Assembly (NCBI RefSeq): GCF_001908725.1
Contig: NZ_CP018725.1
Location: 2,852,001 to 2,916,000, forward strand
Length of the DNA stretch: 64,000 bases
Source of the DNA: Xanthomonas vesicatoria ATCC 35937
GTDB taxonomy: Bacteria; Pseudomonadota; Gammaproteobacteria; Xanthomonadales; Xanthomonadaceae
Direction: 5' to 3'
In this document: positions 1 to 8,146 of the stretch, piece after piece
Layout: the number at the start of each line of letters is the position of its first letter
Numbering within the stretch: position 1 is the stretch's first letter
Notes under the pieces: generated by a model
Database searches by the model: none
Seen by the model: the letters and a program-made list of their open reading frames with translations, nothing else
What the model was told of the DNA's origin: nothing
Translations under genes and position numbers: made by a program

Positions 1-173
1 TCCCCTGGCATTGCGAGCGCATTGAAACAGGAACTGACTGCCAGTTAAAGAACAAAAAATTAATACTTCATTCCAGTTCTGAATTGTCCCGGCTTGTGGG
101 ACGCGGTCGCGACGGGTATCTGTACGGCGACCCCCGACACATGTCGGCGGCGCACCGACGCAGGGAGAGCTGC

Positions 174-719
174 ATGAGCGAGTTTTTCATCGGCCAGGTC
201 ATGCTGACCGGTTTCGCCTTCGCGCCGAAATATTTTGCGCAATGCAATGGCCAGCTGCTGCCGGTCAATCAGAACCAGGCATTGTTCAGTCTGCTAGGGC
301 CGCGCTTTGGCGGCGATGGCCGGACTACGTTTGCCCTACCTGATCTGCGCGGTCGCACACCGGTCGGGTACGCGCCGTCGGCCGATGCGAACCGGCAGCC
401 GCCGGTTGCACCGATGGGTCAGGCGGGCGGCGCGGAGGCGGTGACCCTGTTGCCCGCCAACCTGCCCGCGCACAACCACCTGGTGGAATGCAGCAGCACC
501 GGCGGCAACAACCGCACACCGACCGGCCGCGTGTTTGCCACCAACATGGTCACTTCGGGTGCCGCCACGCCGCTATATGCCGCTCCGGGAACGACGGTTC
601 CGCTGGCGCCGGCAACGGTCGCGCCCGCTGGCGGTGACCAACCGCATCCGAATCTGCAGCCCTACACCACGATCAATTTCTGCATCGCGCTGTCGGGCAT
701 TTTCCCCTCGCGCAGCTAA
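174..719 (+). CDS. Phage tail collar (MDP-like) protein, copy 1
   Basis: A protein of 181 residues with the layout of the 'microcystin-dependent protein' tail-collar family. The N-terminal half has the GxV/I...GFxFAP...CNGQLLP...ALFSLLG..FGGDG..TFxLPDLRGR core, and the C-terminus ends in an NFCIALSGIFP motif. The start is the ATG at 174, preceded by an AGGGAGAG ribosome site; longer upstream starts lack one. It is the first of three tandem paralogues. No signal peptide, capsid, baseplate or other phage gene is visible nearby, so a chromosomal role is more likely than a prophage remnant. The molecular function is unknown to me; fibre or adhesin is only an inference from the phage short-tail-fibre fold. 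Confidence 0.85.
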   Translation: MSEFFIGQVMLTGFAFAPKYFAQCNGQLLPVNQNQALFSLLGPRFGGDGRTTFALPDLRGRTPVGYAPSADANRQPPVAPMGQAGGAEAVTLLPANLPAHNHLVECSSTGGNNRTPTGRVFATNMVTSGAATPLYAAPGTTVPLAPATVAPAGGDQPHPNLQPYTTINFCIALSGIFPSRS

Positions 720-778
720 ACGCGACCGCATTCGGCTGCGCCTGAACGCGCGGCGCCTCATCGACCAGGAAGGATCAC

Positions 779-1306
779 ATGGGCACTCCATTCATCGGCG
801 AAATCCGCATGTTCGGCTTCGGCCGCACGCCTCAGGGCTGGCAGGCGTGCGACGGCTCGCTGCTGCAGATCTCCGAATACGAAGCACTGTACCTCCTGCT
901 AGGCAGCTCGTATGGCGGCGATGGGCAAACAAACTTCGGGGTGCCGGATCTACGCGGACGCCTGCCGGTTCACCAGGGCCAGGGCCCTGGCCTGAGCAAC
1001 TACGTGATCGCCCAGAAGAGCGGTACCGAAACGGTGGCCGTGACCGTGCCGCAGATGCCGGCGCATACCCATGTCGCACAGGTCACGACGGTGGCGGCAA
1101 CCAGCCCCTCACCGGCCGGACTCCTGCCCGCGGCGGTCGGTGCCACGCTGTTCTATGCCAGCGACGTGACCGGGGCCACCGCGCTGGCGATGTCCACGCA
1201 GAGCACCTCGTTCACAGGGGGTAGCCAGCCGCACGACAACACGATGCCGACGCTGACGGTGCAGTACTGCATCGCCACCACGGGCATCTTTCCACAGCAG
1301 TCCTGA
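779..1306 (+). CDS. Phage tail collar (MDP-like) protein, copy 2
   Basis: 175 residues, the same family as its two neighbours: GTPFIGEIRMFGFGRTPQGW at the N-terminus, then C-D-G..LQI...ALYLLLG..YGGDG..NFGVPDLRGR, and a C-terminal QPHDN...QYCIATTGIFP motif. An AGGA site lies about ten bases upstream of the ATG. It follows copy 1 by 59 bases and probably shares its transcript. The middle part (about residues 75-140) is the least conserved between the three copies and is rich in Thr, Ser and Ala, as expected for a variable binding tip. No enzyme motif is visible. Confidence 0.85.
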   Translation: MGTPFIGEIRMFGFGRTPQGWQACDGSLLQISEYEALYLLLGSSYGGDGQTNFGVPDLRGRLPVHQGQGPGLSNYVIAQKSGTETVAVTVPQMPAHTHVAQVTTVAATSPSPAGLLPAAVGATLFYASDVTGATALAMSTQSTSFTGGSQPHDNTMPTLTVQYCIATTGIFPQQS

Positions 1307-1364
1307 TCCACGGCGCCGCGCCGAGCCGGTCGCGGCCTGCGTCGCTCCACCGGAGGAAATGCGC

Positions 1365-1901
1365 ATGACCGAACCCTATTTCGGCGAAATCCAGTTGTTT
1401 GCCTTCGATTACAACCCATACGGTTGGGCGCTGTGCAACGGCGCAACTCTGCCGGTCATGCAGAACACCGCGCTGTTCTCGTTGCTGGGCGTGGCCTATG
1501 GCGGCAACGGCAGCACCACATTTCAGTTGCCGAACTTCTCCGCGCGCGCCGGCTGCCAGCAGGGGGCGGCGCCGGGTCTGACGCCCCATGCGCTGGGCAA
1601 TGCGTTCGGCTCCGCCTCGGTGAGCCTGTTGAGCACGCAGATGCCCAACCACGAGCACGGCTTCAACGCGTTCTCGCAAGCGGATCCGAGCAAGAAAAGC
1701 GGCACCCCCAGCAGCGGAGCCGCACTGTCGAACTTGAACAGCAACAGCGACCGGCCGTTCAATGCAGTCGCACCCGACCAGCAGTTTTCCCCGACCATGG
1801 TGCTGCCCGCCGGCAACGGCCAGGCGCACGAGAATCGGCAGCCCTATCTGGCCATGAACTTCTGCATCGCGCTGCAGGGCGATTACCCGGTGTTCGACTG
1901 A
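1365..1901 (+). CDS. Phage tail collar (MDP-like) protein, copy 3
   Basis: 178 residues. The N-terminus reads EPYFGEIQLFAFDYNPYGW..CNG and is followed by the ALFSLLG..YGGNG..TFQLPN core; the C-terminal motif is NFCIALQGDYP. The ATG at 1365 is preferred over one at 1359 because GGAGG at 1352-1356 is correctly spaced only for the former. It ends four bases before the acetyltransferase start, so the two are likely translationally coupled. The RGR of the other two copies is replaced here by a diverged sequence (NFSARAG), showing the three are not recent duplicates. Confidence 0.85.
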   Translation: MTEPYFGEIQLFAFDYNPYGWALCNGATLPVMQNTALFSLLGVAYGGNGSTTFQLPNFSARAGCQQGAAPGLTPHALGNAFGSASVSLLSTQMPNHEHGFNAFSQADPSKKSGTPSSGAALSNLNSNSDRPFNAVAPDQQFSPTMVLPAGNGQAHENRQPYLAMNFCIALQGDYPVFD

Positions 1902-1905
1902 GGCC

Positions 1906-2454
1906 ATGCCGCACCTGCGTCTCAGGGTCGCGCCGATCGATCTGGAACCGCCTGCTGCACTGGGCGTGCCAGGCGGCGTGCTTCGGCCCGAGCGCGCCGC
2001 CGATCTGCACTGGCTACGCGATCTCTACGCCAGTACGCGGCGCGAGGAACTGGCGCAGGTGCCGTGGGCAGAGCAGACCAAACGCGCGTTTCTGGACCAG
2101 CAATTCGCGTTGCAACGCGCCCATTACCTGCAGCATTTCGCCGGTGCCGACTTGTTGATCGTCCAGGTTGGGCCATTGCGTATCGGCCGCCTGTACCTGC
2201 ACCGCACCACCACGCAACACACGCTGGTGGATATCAGCCTGCTGCCGGACTGGCGCGGCAAGGGCATTGGCTCGCACCTGATCGCCTACACGCAGGCATC
2301 CGCCCGCGCTGCGGGGTGCGCCGTGTGCCTGCATGTGCTGCACGCCAACCCTGCCGCGCAGCGGCTGTATGTTCGTCACGGCTTCATTGCGGGGTGCAGC
2401 ACCCAGACGCATCTGCAGATGCACTGGACTCCCCATGCTCAACTGCTCAGCTGA
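1906..2454 (+). CDS. GNAT-family N-acetyltransferase
   Basis: 182 residues with a GNAT acetyl-CoA binding motif A in the second half (LLPDWRGKGIGSHLI, about residues 110-124; the RGKGIG loop binds the CoA pyrophosphate), followed by the usual LHVLHANPAAQRLYVRHGF motif B. The first ~60 residues are charged and not recognisable. It sits four bases after the third collar gene, so it may act on the collar proteins or on a product linked to them; this is inference from position only. The substrate is unknown. Confidence 0.85.
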   Translation: MPHLRLRVAPIDLEPPAALGVPGGVLRPERAADLHWLRDLYASTRREELAQVPWAEQTKRAFLDQQFALQRAHYLQHFAGADLLIVQVGPLRIGRLYLHRTTTQHTLVDISLLPDWRGKGIGSHLIAYTQASARAAGCAVCLHVLHANPAAQRLYVRHGFIAGCSTQTHLQMHWTPHAQLLS

Positions 2455-2460
2455 GCGTGC

Positions 2461-2748
2461 TCAATTGAACACGGCCTGATACAGGAACCCGTCGCGTTCG
2501 CGCGCCACCGGCACCAGAAAGATGCCGATCTCGCCCAGGCGCGCGTGACGCATCTGATAGGTCTGTTGCGGAAACAAAAAGGCCGAGCCATTGCGAAACA
2601 GCAGCGAGAACGGCGCACGCTGCGCGTTGCGTGTGTCCTGCAGTGGCCTCGCTTCCACCAGCACGAACGGTACCTCGCCCTCATTCAAGGAGGCAGCGAA
2701 GGTTTCGTTGACGCTGCCGGCGAAGTGTTCAAGCGTCAGCAACTCCAT
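2461..2748 (-). CDS. DUF6916-like small protein
   Basis: 95 residues, transcribed toward the acetyltransferase (six bases between the stops). The pattern LTLEHFAGSVNETF..SL..GEVPFVLVEARPL, then FSLLFRNG..FLFPQQTYQMRH..LGEIGIFLVPV, matches the small DUF6916 family as I remember it; that family commonly lies beside tail-collar genes. No catalytic residues or membrane segments are visible. The convergent arrangement with the collar operon suggests a functional partner rather than the same transcript. Confidence 0.6.
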   Translation of the reverse strand: MELLTLEHFAGSVNETFAASLNEGEVPFVLVEARPLQDTRNAQRAPFSLLFRNGSAFLFPQQTYQMRHARLGEIGIFLVPVARERDGFLYQAVFN

Positions 2749-3146
2749 GGATGATTCCTTTCATGACGATGTGCACGGATCGTCGCGTGGTTCGCGCAGG
2801 CGCCACAAGATGGCGATGCCAACAACGCGACGCACTCGACACATCGGAGCGACGCGGCAGGCGCCATCGCAGTGCGCACGTGGTATCCGACTATGACAAC
2901 GCGTGATCGCCACAGATTCTGAAACGCCAGCCGCACCTGCAGCGACTCCCTACTGCAGCGTACGTTCGGTAGGCGTCGCATGCAGCGCAATCGTCCGTGC
3001 GTTGCGGGACACGCTGTTACGCAGATGGCGACACGGGCGGCCCCATTGTCTGCCGCATGAATGCGACAATACTGCACGCGGCGGTTCGGTTATGTTCAGC
3101 CGTGTGACAGTTACTCTATCGCGTTGGAATTCTGTTAAAGGCCTCG
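2749..3146. other. Intergenic region before mla operon
   Basis: 398 bases without a convincing gene; reading frames here are short and of odd composition. It must hold the promoters of the divergent DUF6916 and mlaF genes, but I could not assign -35/-10 boxes with confidence. Confidence 0.5.
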
Positions 3147-3941
3147 ATGACGGCGTCCGCCTCTTCTGTCGTGCAACTGTCCGGTATCCGCATCGATCGC
3201 GGCGGGCGGACGATTCTGCGCGACGTATCGCTCGACGTGCCACGCGGCAGCATCACCGCCGTGCTCGGTCCGTCCGGTAGCGGCAAGTCCACGCTGCTGG
3301 CGGCATTGACCGGCGAGCTGCGCCCGGTTGCCGGCACGGTCACCTTGTTCGGCAACGCCATTCCCACCGGTAGCCGGGCACTGCTGGAGATGCGCCGCAA
3401 CGTCGGCGTGTTGCTGCAGGGCAATGGCCTGCTCACCGACCTGAGCGTGGCCGACAACGTCGCGCTGCCGCTGCGCACCCACACGCGACTGCCGGCGCCG
3501 GTGCTGCAGCGCCTGGTACAGATGAAGCTGCATGCGGTGGGCCTGCTGGCCGCTGCCGATGCCTGGCCGCGCGAGTTGTCCGGCGGCATGGCACGGCGTG
3601 TGGCACTGGCGCGCGCGCTGGCGCTGGACCCGCCGTTGATGATCTACGACGAACCGCTGACCGGGCTGGACCCGATCGCCTCGGGCGTGATCATGAGCCT
3701 GATCCAGCGCCTCAATGACAGCCTGGGCCTGACCAGTATCATCGTCAGCCACCACGTGCACGAAACTCTGCCGATCAGCGACCAGGCAGTGGTGATCGCC
3801 AATGGCGGCATCGTGTTCGCCGGCACCCCGGCGCAGTTGCAGGACAGCACCGACCCGCTGGTGCAGCAGTTCCTGCACGGCCAGCCGGATGGCCCGATCG
3901 CTTTCGATGCGGCGCCGCGCCGCGACCGGAGTGCTGCCTGA
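3147..3941 (+). CDS. mlaF: Phospholipid ABC transporter ATPase MlaF
   Basis: 264 residues. This is the ATPase of the Mla complex, which moves glycerophospholipids between the inner membrane and periplasmic MlaC to keep the outer leaflet free of phospholipid. Visible motifs: Walker A GPSGSGKST (about residues 40-48), signature LSGGMARRVALARAL (about 145-160), Walker B LMIYDEPLTGLDP, and the H-loop IIVSHH. It is the first gene of a six-gene operon; its TGA overlaps the mlaE ATG by one base. The family assignment rests on the following mlaE/D/C/B/A genes. Confidence 0.95.
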   Translation: MTASASSVVQLSGIRIDRGGRTILRDVSLDVPRGSITAVLGPSGSGKSTLLAALTGELRPVAGTVTLFGNAIPTGSRALLEMRRNVGVLLQGNGLLTDLSVADNVALPLRTHTRLPAPVLQRLVQMKLHAVGLLAAADAWPRELSGGMARRVALARALALDPPLMIYDEPLTGLDPIASGVIMSLIQRLNDSLGLTSIIVSHHVHETLPISDQAVVIANGGIVFAGTPAQLQDSTDPLVQQFLHGQPDGPIAFDAAPRRDRSAA

Positions 3942-4690
3942 TGGCCTTCGTCGAATCGATTCGCGCCTTCGGTCGCGCCGGGCTGTTTTCGTTGACCGTG
4001 CTGCGCGGCTCGTTGCCCACGCGCGATTTCATTGCCGAGCTGGTGCGCGAGATCTACAAGGTCGGCGCGCGCTCGCTGCCCATTATCGCCGTCGGCGGCG
4101 CCTTCGTCGGGCTGGTGCTGACCTTGCAGGGCTACCGCACGCTCACCACCTATGGTGCGTCGGACGCGCTGTCCACGCTGCTGGGGCTGTCGCTGTACCG
4201 CGAACTGGCACCGGTGCTGACCGCGTTGTTGTTCATCGGCCGCGCCGGCAGCTCGATCGCGGCCGAGCTCGGCTTGATGCGCGCCACCGACCAGATCAAG
4301 GCGCTGGAGCTGATGGCCATCGACCCGGTGGCCAAGGCAGTGGCGCCGCGCTTCTGGGCGGCAGTGCTGACGGTGCCGCTGCTGACCGGCGTGTTCTGCT
4401 CGCTGGCGATCACCGGCGGCTATTTCGAAGCCGTGCACGTGCTGGGCATCGACAACGGCACATTCTGGTCGGGGCTGAGCAACAGCGTCGATTTCTGGGA
4501 CGACTTCGGTGTGGCGATGCTCAAGTCGGCGATCTTCGGCGGCACGGCGGCGCTGGTCGCCGCCTACGTGGGCTTTCATGCCGAGCCGACCATCGAAGGC
4601 ACCTCCATCGCCACCACCCGCGCGGTGGTGAATGCCTCGTTGCTGGTGCTGATGTTCAACTTCGTCCTTTCTGCAATGTTGTTTAGGTGA
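3941..4690 (+). CDS. mlaE: Phospholipid ABC transporter permease MlaE
   Basis: 249 residues, about five hydrophobic segments. It carries the MlaE/permease family signature in which GRAGSSIAAELGLMRATDQIKALELMAIDP (about residues 95-127) forms the cytoplasmic coupling loop to MlaF. It forms the inner-membrane channel with a hexameric MlaD ring. The start codon overlaps the mlaF stop, which implies translational coupling. Length is close to the usual ~260 residues. Confidence 0.95.
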   Translation: MAFVESIRAFGRAGLFSLTVLRGSLPTRDFIAELVREIYKVGARSLPIIAVGGAFVGLVLTLQGYRTLTTYGASDALSTLLGLSLYRELAPVLTALLFIGRAGSSIAAELGLMRATDQIKALELMAIDPVAKAVAPRFWAAVLTVPLLTGVFCSLAITGGYFEAVHVLGIDNGTFWSGLSNSVDFWDDFGVAMLKSAIFGGTAALVAAYVGFHAEPTIEGTSIATTRAVVNASLLVLMFNFVLSAMLFR

Positions 4691-4698
4691 GATAGCCC

Positions 4699-5232
4699 AT
4701 GGCCATGCGTGGACCACGACTCGAATTCGCCGTTGGCGCCTTTTTGCTGCTGACCCTGGCCTCGCTGCTGGTGCTGGCGGTGGCCTCGACCAACCAGCGC
4801 TGGGGCTTCGGTTCCAGCCAGTACACCCTGATCGCGCGCTTCAGCCAGATCGGCCAGCTGCGCGCGCAGGCGCCGGTGAAGATCGGCGGGGTGACCATCG
4901 GCAAGGTGGCCGACATCAGCCTGGATCCGACCAAGTTCGATTCGGTGGTGACGCTGTCGCTGGACACGAAATACAAGGACCTGCCCGCCGACACCTCGGC
5001 CGGCATCTTCACCAGCGGACTGCTCGGCGAGAGCTATATCGGTCTGCAGCCGGGCGGCGACCCGGAGACGCTCAAGCCGGGCGAAGAGATCGGCTTCACC
5101 CAGCCGGCGGTGGATCTGCTGCAGCTGGTCGGCAAGTACATGTTCAGTGGCGGCGGTGATAAATCCGCTGCAGACGGTCAGGCCGCCCCGCCTGCCCAGC
5201 CCGCTTCTCCCTCTACGGAACCGCATCAATGA
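4699..5232 (+). CDS. mlaD: MCE-domain lipid-binding protein MlaD
   Basis: 177 residues: one N-terminal membrane segment (about residues 8-28) followed by a single MCE domain, seen in FSQIGQLRAQAPVKIGGVTIGKV and GLLGESYIGLQPGG. MlaD forms a hexameric ring that passes lipid between MlaE and MlaC. The C-terminal ~25 residues are a Pro/Ala/Ser-rich tail. The stop overlaps the mlaC ATG in an ATGA arrangement. Confidence 0.94.
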   Translation: MAMRGPRLEFAVGAFLLLTLASLLVLAVASTNQRWGFGSSQYTLIARFSQIGQLRAQAPVKIGGVTIGKVADISLDPTKFDSVVTLSLDTKYKDLPADTSAGIFTSGLLGESYIGLQPGGDPETLKPGEEIGFTQPAVDLLQLVGKYMFSGGGDKSAADGQAAPPAQPASPSTEPHQ

Positions 5233-5891
5233 AGACCACCCTGCTCTCTGCCATTCTGGCCTCGACCCTGCTGGTGTGCGCACCGGCCACCGTGCTGGCC
5301 CAGCCGGCTGCCGCCAGCGCGTCCGCGCAAGGCGCGGCTACCAAGACCGTCATCGATAGCAGCACCCGCATCCTGACCACGCTGGACCAGCGCCGCGCCG
5401 AGTTCCGCAGCAACCCTGCCGCGCTGCGCCAGTACATCAATGGCGAATTGAACAAGGCCTTCGACCGCGACTACTCCGCGCGCCTGGTGCTGGGCGTGCA
5501 TGGCCGCGGCGCGTCCGACGCAGACATCAAGCTGTTTGCCGACGCGCTGGCCGAGAACCTGATGCAGCGCTACGGCACCGCGCTGCTCAACTTCGAAGGC
5601 AAGCCGACCTTCCGTGCCAAGTCCGAAAGCGCGCTGCCGGGCAACCGCGGCGTGAAGGTATCCACCGACCTGCTGCGCGCCGGCAACGACCCGACCCCGG
5701 TCGACTACCTGATGCGCAACAGCGGTGGCCAGTGGAAGATCTTCGACGTGATGATCGAAGGCATTTCCTACGTGCAGACCTTCAAGACCCAGTTCGATGG
5801 CCCGTTGCGCGAGAAGGGCATCGCCAAGGTCGCCGCCGATCTGCGCAGCGGCAACCTGCAGGTCGGTGCGGCACCGGCCAATGGCAAGTAA
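5229..5891 (+). CDS. mlaC: Periplasmic phospholipid shuttle MlaC
   Basis: 220 residues with a clear Sec signal peptide (MKTTLLSAILASTLLVCAPA, cleavage likely after VLA-Q near residue 25). The mature part has the Ttg2D/MlaC pattern: FNRDYSARLVLG-like region, then LLRAGNDPTPVDYLM...WKIFDVMIEGISYVQTFKTQF. It carries lipid across the periplasm between MlaA at the outer membrane and MlaFEDB. The ATG overlaps the end of mlaD by four bases and its end overlaps mlaB. Confidence 0.94.
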   Translation: MKTTLLSAILASTLLVCAPATVLAQPAAASASAQGAATKTVIDSSTRILTTLDQRRAEFRSNPAALRQYINGELNKAFDRDYSARLVLGVHGRGASDADIKLFADALAENLMQRYGTALLNFEGKPTFRAKSESALPGNRGVKVSTDLLRAGNDPTPVDYLMRNSGGQWKIFDVMIEGISYVQTFKTQFDGPLREKGIAKVAADLRSGNLQVGAAPANGK

Positions 5892-6174
5892 CAGCATCGT
5901 GCAACGCAACGGCGACACGTTGGCATTGACCGGCGTGCTCGACCGTGCGGCAGTCACTGCGGCCTGGCCGCAGGCGATCGCCCAGCTAGATGGCGTGCGC
6001 ACGCTGGACCTGACAGGTGTACAACGCCTAGACAGCGCCGGCGTTGCGATGCTGGCCGAACTGGCCGCGCGCCTGCGCGGCAACGGCACTGCGGCGGTGG
6101 TGGGCGAGGCGTCCGGTCTGGACGAATTGCGCGCCGCCTATCGCTTGTCCCCCACTCTCGATTTTCAGGCCTGA
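5881..6174 (+). CDS. mlaB: STAS-domain subunit MlaB
   Basis: 97 residues, a small cytoplasmic STAS-like protein. The motif LDLTGVQRLDSAGVAMLAELAARL (about residues 41-64) contains the D-S-A-G loop typical of MlaB, which binds MlaF and is required for ATPase activity. The start was placed at 5881, inside the last codons of mlaC (11-base overlap), because it gives the usual length; an alternative frame start upstream would add non-homologous residues. Confidence 0.88.
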   Translation: MASNSIVQRNGDTLALTGVLDRAAVTAAWPQAIAQLDGVRTLDLTGVQRLDSAGVAMLAELAARLRGNGTAAVVGEASGLDELRAAYRLSPTLDFQA

Positions 6175-6184
6175 GCGCCACGCC

Positions 6185-7234
6185 ATGACCCAGTTACGCA
6201 CCCTCCCCTTGCTGGCCTGCCTGCTGTTAGGTGCCTGCGCCAGCCACACGCCAAAGTCGGCACCGCCGTCGGCCAGTGCCGATACTTCGTCCAGTACGGA
6301 AACCCCGGTGCGCGACGATTCCGGCGTGACCGCGCAACCGGCGGCCGCCGGCTTCGCCGCGCCCGACGCGGTGCCCGCCAACGTGGCCGCAGCCTCTGCC
6401 CAGCCGTCCGCTGCCGGCACCGACACCGCCGGTGCGCCCACCTCGGCCGAAGACGACTTCGCTGCGCTGTATGGCACGGCCACGCCACAGGCAGGCGCCG
6501 ATGGTGCGCCGGCGCAGCCGGGTGCCGCACCGGCCTACGACCCGTGGGAGCGCTACAACCGCGGCATGCACCGCTTCAACATGGCGGTGGACCGTGGCGT
6601 GGCGCGTCCGCTGGCCACTGGCTACACCAAGGTGGTGCCGCAACCGGCACGCCTGGGCGTGACCAACTTCTTCGACAACCTCGGCACGCCGTTGACCATG
6701 GTCAACCAGCTGCTGCAGGGCCATCCGGTCTATGCGGCGCAGTCGCTGGGGCGCTTTGTCATGAATACCACCTTGGGCGTGGCCGGCCTGTTCGATCCGG
6801 CCAGCGCGGCCGGGATTCCGCGGCGCAGCGAAGACTTCGGCCAGACGCTGGGCGTGTGGGGCTGGCGCAACTCGCGTTACTTCGAGCTGCCGTTGTTCGG
6901 CCCACGCACCGTGCGCGACACCTTCGGCCTGGGCGGCGACATCCCGCTGTCGCCGTTGCGCCAGGTGGACGACAGCGGCGCACGTTTCGCACTGCAGGGC
7001 TTGCAGCTGGTGGACACGCGTTCGCAACTGATGTCGCTGGATTCGCTGCGCGACCAGGCACCGGACGAATACGCGCTGACGCGCGATGCCTGGATGCAGC
7101 GCCGCAATTACCAGATCGTGCGCGATCTGCGCAGCCACCGCGACAAGAACAACGAGCTGCCGGATTATCTGCGCGAAGACAAGGACAGCACGGTGCCGGT
7201 GGACGCGATGCCGATCCCCAACTGGGTGCGTTGA
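6185..7234 (+). CDS. mlaA: Outer-membrane lipoprotein MlaA (VacJ)
   Basis: 349 residues. A lipoprotein signal with lipobox LLGAC places Cys at about residue 19. Residues ~20-115 form a Pro/Ala/Ser/Thr-rich spacer, and the VacJ domain follows: DPWERYNRGMHRFNMAVDR...NFFDNLGTPLTMVN..LQG...GRFVMNTTLGVAGLFDPA. E. coli MlaA has about 250 residues, so the spacer is the main extra length. MlaA extracts mislocalised phospholipids from the outer leaflet. In E. coli it is unlinked from mlaFEDCB; here it closes the operon, ten bases after mlaB and before a terminator. Confidence 0.94.
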   Translation: MTQLRTLPLLACLLLGACASHTPKSAPPSASADTSSSTETPVRDDSGVTAQPAAAGFAAPDAVPANVAAASAQPSAAGTDTAGAPTSAEDDFAALYGTATPQAGADGAPAQPGAAPAYDPWERYNRGMHRFNMAVDRGVARPLATGYTKVVPQPARLGVTNFFDNLGTPLTMVNQLLQGHPVYAAQSLGRFVMNTTLGVAGLFDPASAAGIPRRSEDFGQTLGVWGWRNSRYFELPLFGPRTVRDTFGLGGDIPLSPLRQVDDSGARFALQGLQLVDTRSQLMSLDSLRDQAPDEYALTRDAWMQRRNYQIVRDLRSHRDKNNELPDYLREDKDSTVPVDAMPIPNWVR

Positions 7235-7273
7235 TCGGCTGCGCTTGCGCGTCTGCGAGAAGATGAAAGACAA

Positions 7274-7304
7274 AAGCCCGGGAGCGATCCCGGGCTTTTT
7301 TGTG
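7274..7304 (+). terminator. Rho-independent terminator of the mla operon
   Basis: A GC-rich stem AGCCCGGGA/TCCCGGGCT with a short GCGA loop is followed by TTTTTT. It lies 40 bases after the mlaA stop. Confidence 0.9.
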
Positions 7305-7315
7305 CACTAAAAATC

Positions 7316-8119
7316 TTAATTACTTATTTCTCGAAAGGCCAGCATTTGCATGAGCGACTCTTCAGTGCCGAACAGAGAAAAAGGGTTGATATTCATTGCA
7401 TCAAGTTGGCGTAAAAACGTTCGTCTAAGTTGCGCAGGTATAACAAACTTTTCCAACCTATCTTGCCTATCTGTTACTCCGCCCATGGCAGATTCATGCT
7501 GCAAATAACACCAATCGTCGTCAAACTTGCCAATGCATGCCGTGTACTCGGACTGCTGAATAAAATGTCGTTTATGCGCAGTCACGTATTGACCCAGAGT
7601 GGCAATCTCGGGAGAGCCAACTACACCACCCTTTCCAAATCCCAAGTTTTCTACATACATGTAAAGCGCGGAATCTCCCTGATGATCTTGACCACTGCAA
7701 GCGAAGAACAAAGCAACATACAGCGATCTACTCCAATCAAGTAAAGGAGTAGGAAATCCATGATGCCTTAGGTAAACCATGAATTCATACTGCCCCGCCA
7801 GTAGGCTGATCTGGGACAAGGGGAACGTGGTCCCAGGAACTTTCTGATTTCGCAGATTGAATTCGAATAATCTATCTGTATAAGCTTCGATTCCGGGCTT
7901 AACCTTGGCTAGGTAGCGAGCATACTCATCGAGAGAAAGATCTTTTTTTCCAAAGCGCTCCAAAGTCGTCTCCAACTTCCATTCCGCTCGTGACTGGCCA
8001 CGAAACAAGATTGGCGATACGTAACGATCGCCATCCGAAGACCTCGCACCACACTCGGTTTTAAGCGCTTCTGCATACTTTTCCAACTCATGCAGACTTA
8101 CTACTTTTTTTTCTTCCAT
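7316..8119 (-). CDS. FRG-domain protein, probably acquired
   Basis: 267 residues. The FRG domain is seen in ILFRGQSRAEWKLETTLERF (about residues 37-56), in the central QYEFMVYLRHHGFPTPLLDWSRSLYVALFFAC stretch, and in a C-terminal NPFSLFGTEESLM motif. The biochemical role of FRG domains is not established. The gene is much AT-richer than its neighbours (27 of the 60 bases from 7321 to 7380 are G or C), with AAA/TTT-rich codon use, which suggests horizontal transfer. It stands alone between the mla terminator and glutathione peroxidase, with its own AGGGGA ribosome site. No transposase or repeats are visible at its borders. A defence or toxin role is speculation. Confidence 0.85.
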   Translation of the reverse strand: MEEKKVVSLHELEKYAEALKTECGARSSDGDRYVSPILFRGQSRAEWKLETTLERFGKKDLSLDEYARYLAKVKPGIEAYTDRLFEFNLRNQKVPGTTFPLSQISLLAGQYEFMVYLRHHGFPTPLLDWSRSLYVALFFACSGQDHQGDSALYMYVENLGFGKGGVVGSPEIATLGQYVTAHKRHFIQQSEYTACIGKFDDDWCYLQHESAMGGVTDRQDRLEKFVIPAQLRRTFLRQLDAMNINPFSLFGTEESLMQMLAFREISN

Positions 8120-8146
8120 GAATTTCCCCTCAAAAAACGACCAGGT

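Noticed and set aside
174..1901. Prophage remnant at the left end
   Set aside because: Only tail-collar proteins are present. There is no integrase, capsid, baseplate, lysis gene or att-like repeat in view.
7430..7744. 104-codon frame antisense to the FRG gene
   Set aside because: It lies wholly inside a well-supported gene and shows no homology or ribosome site.
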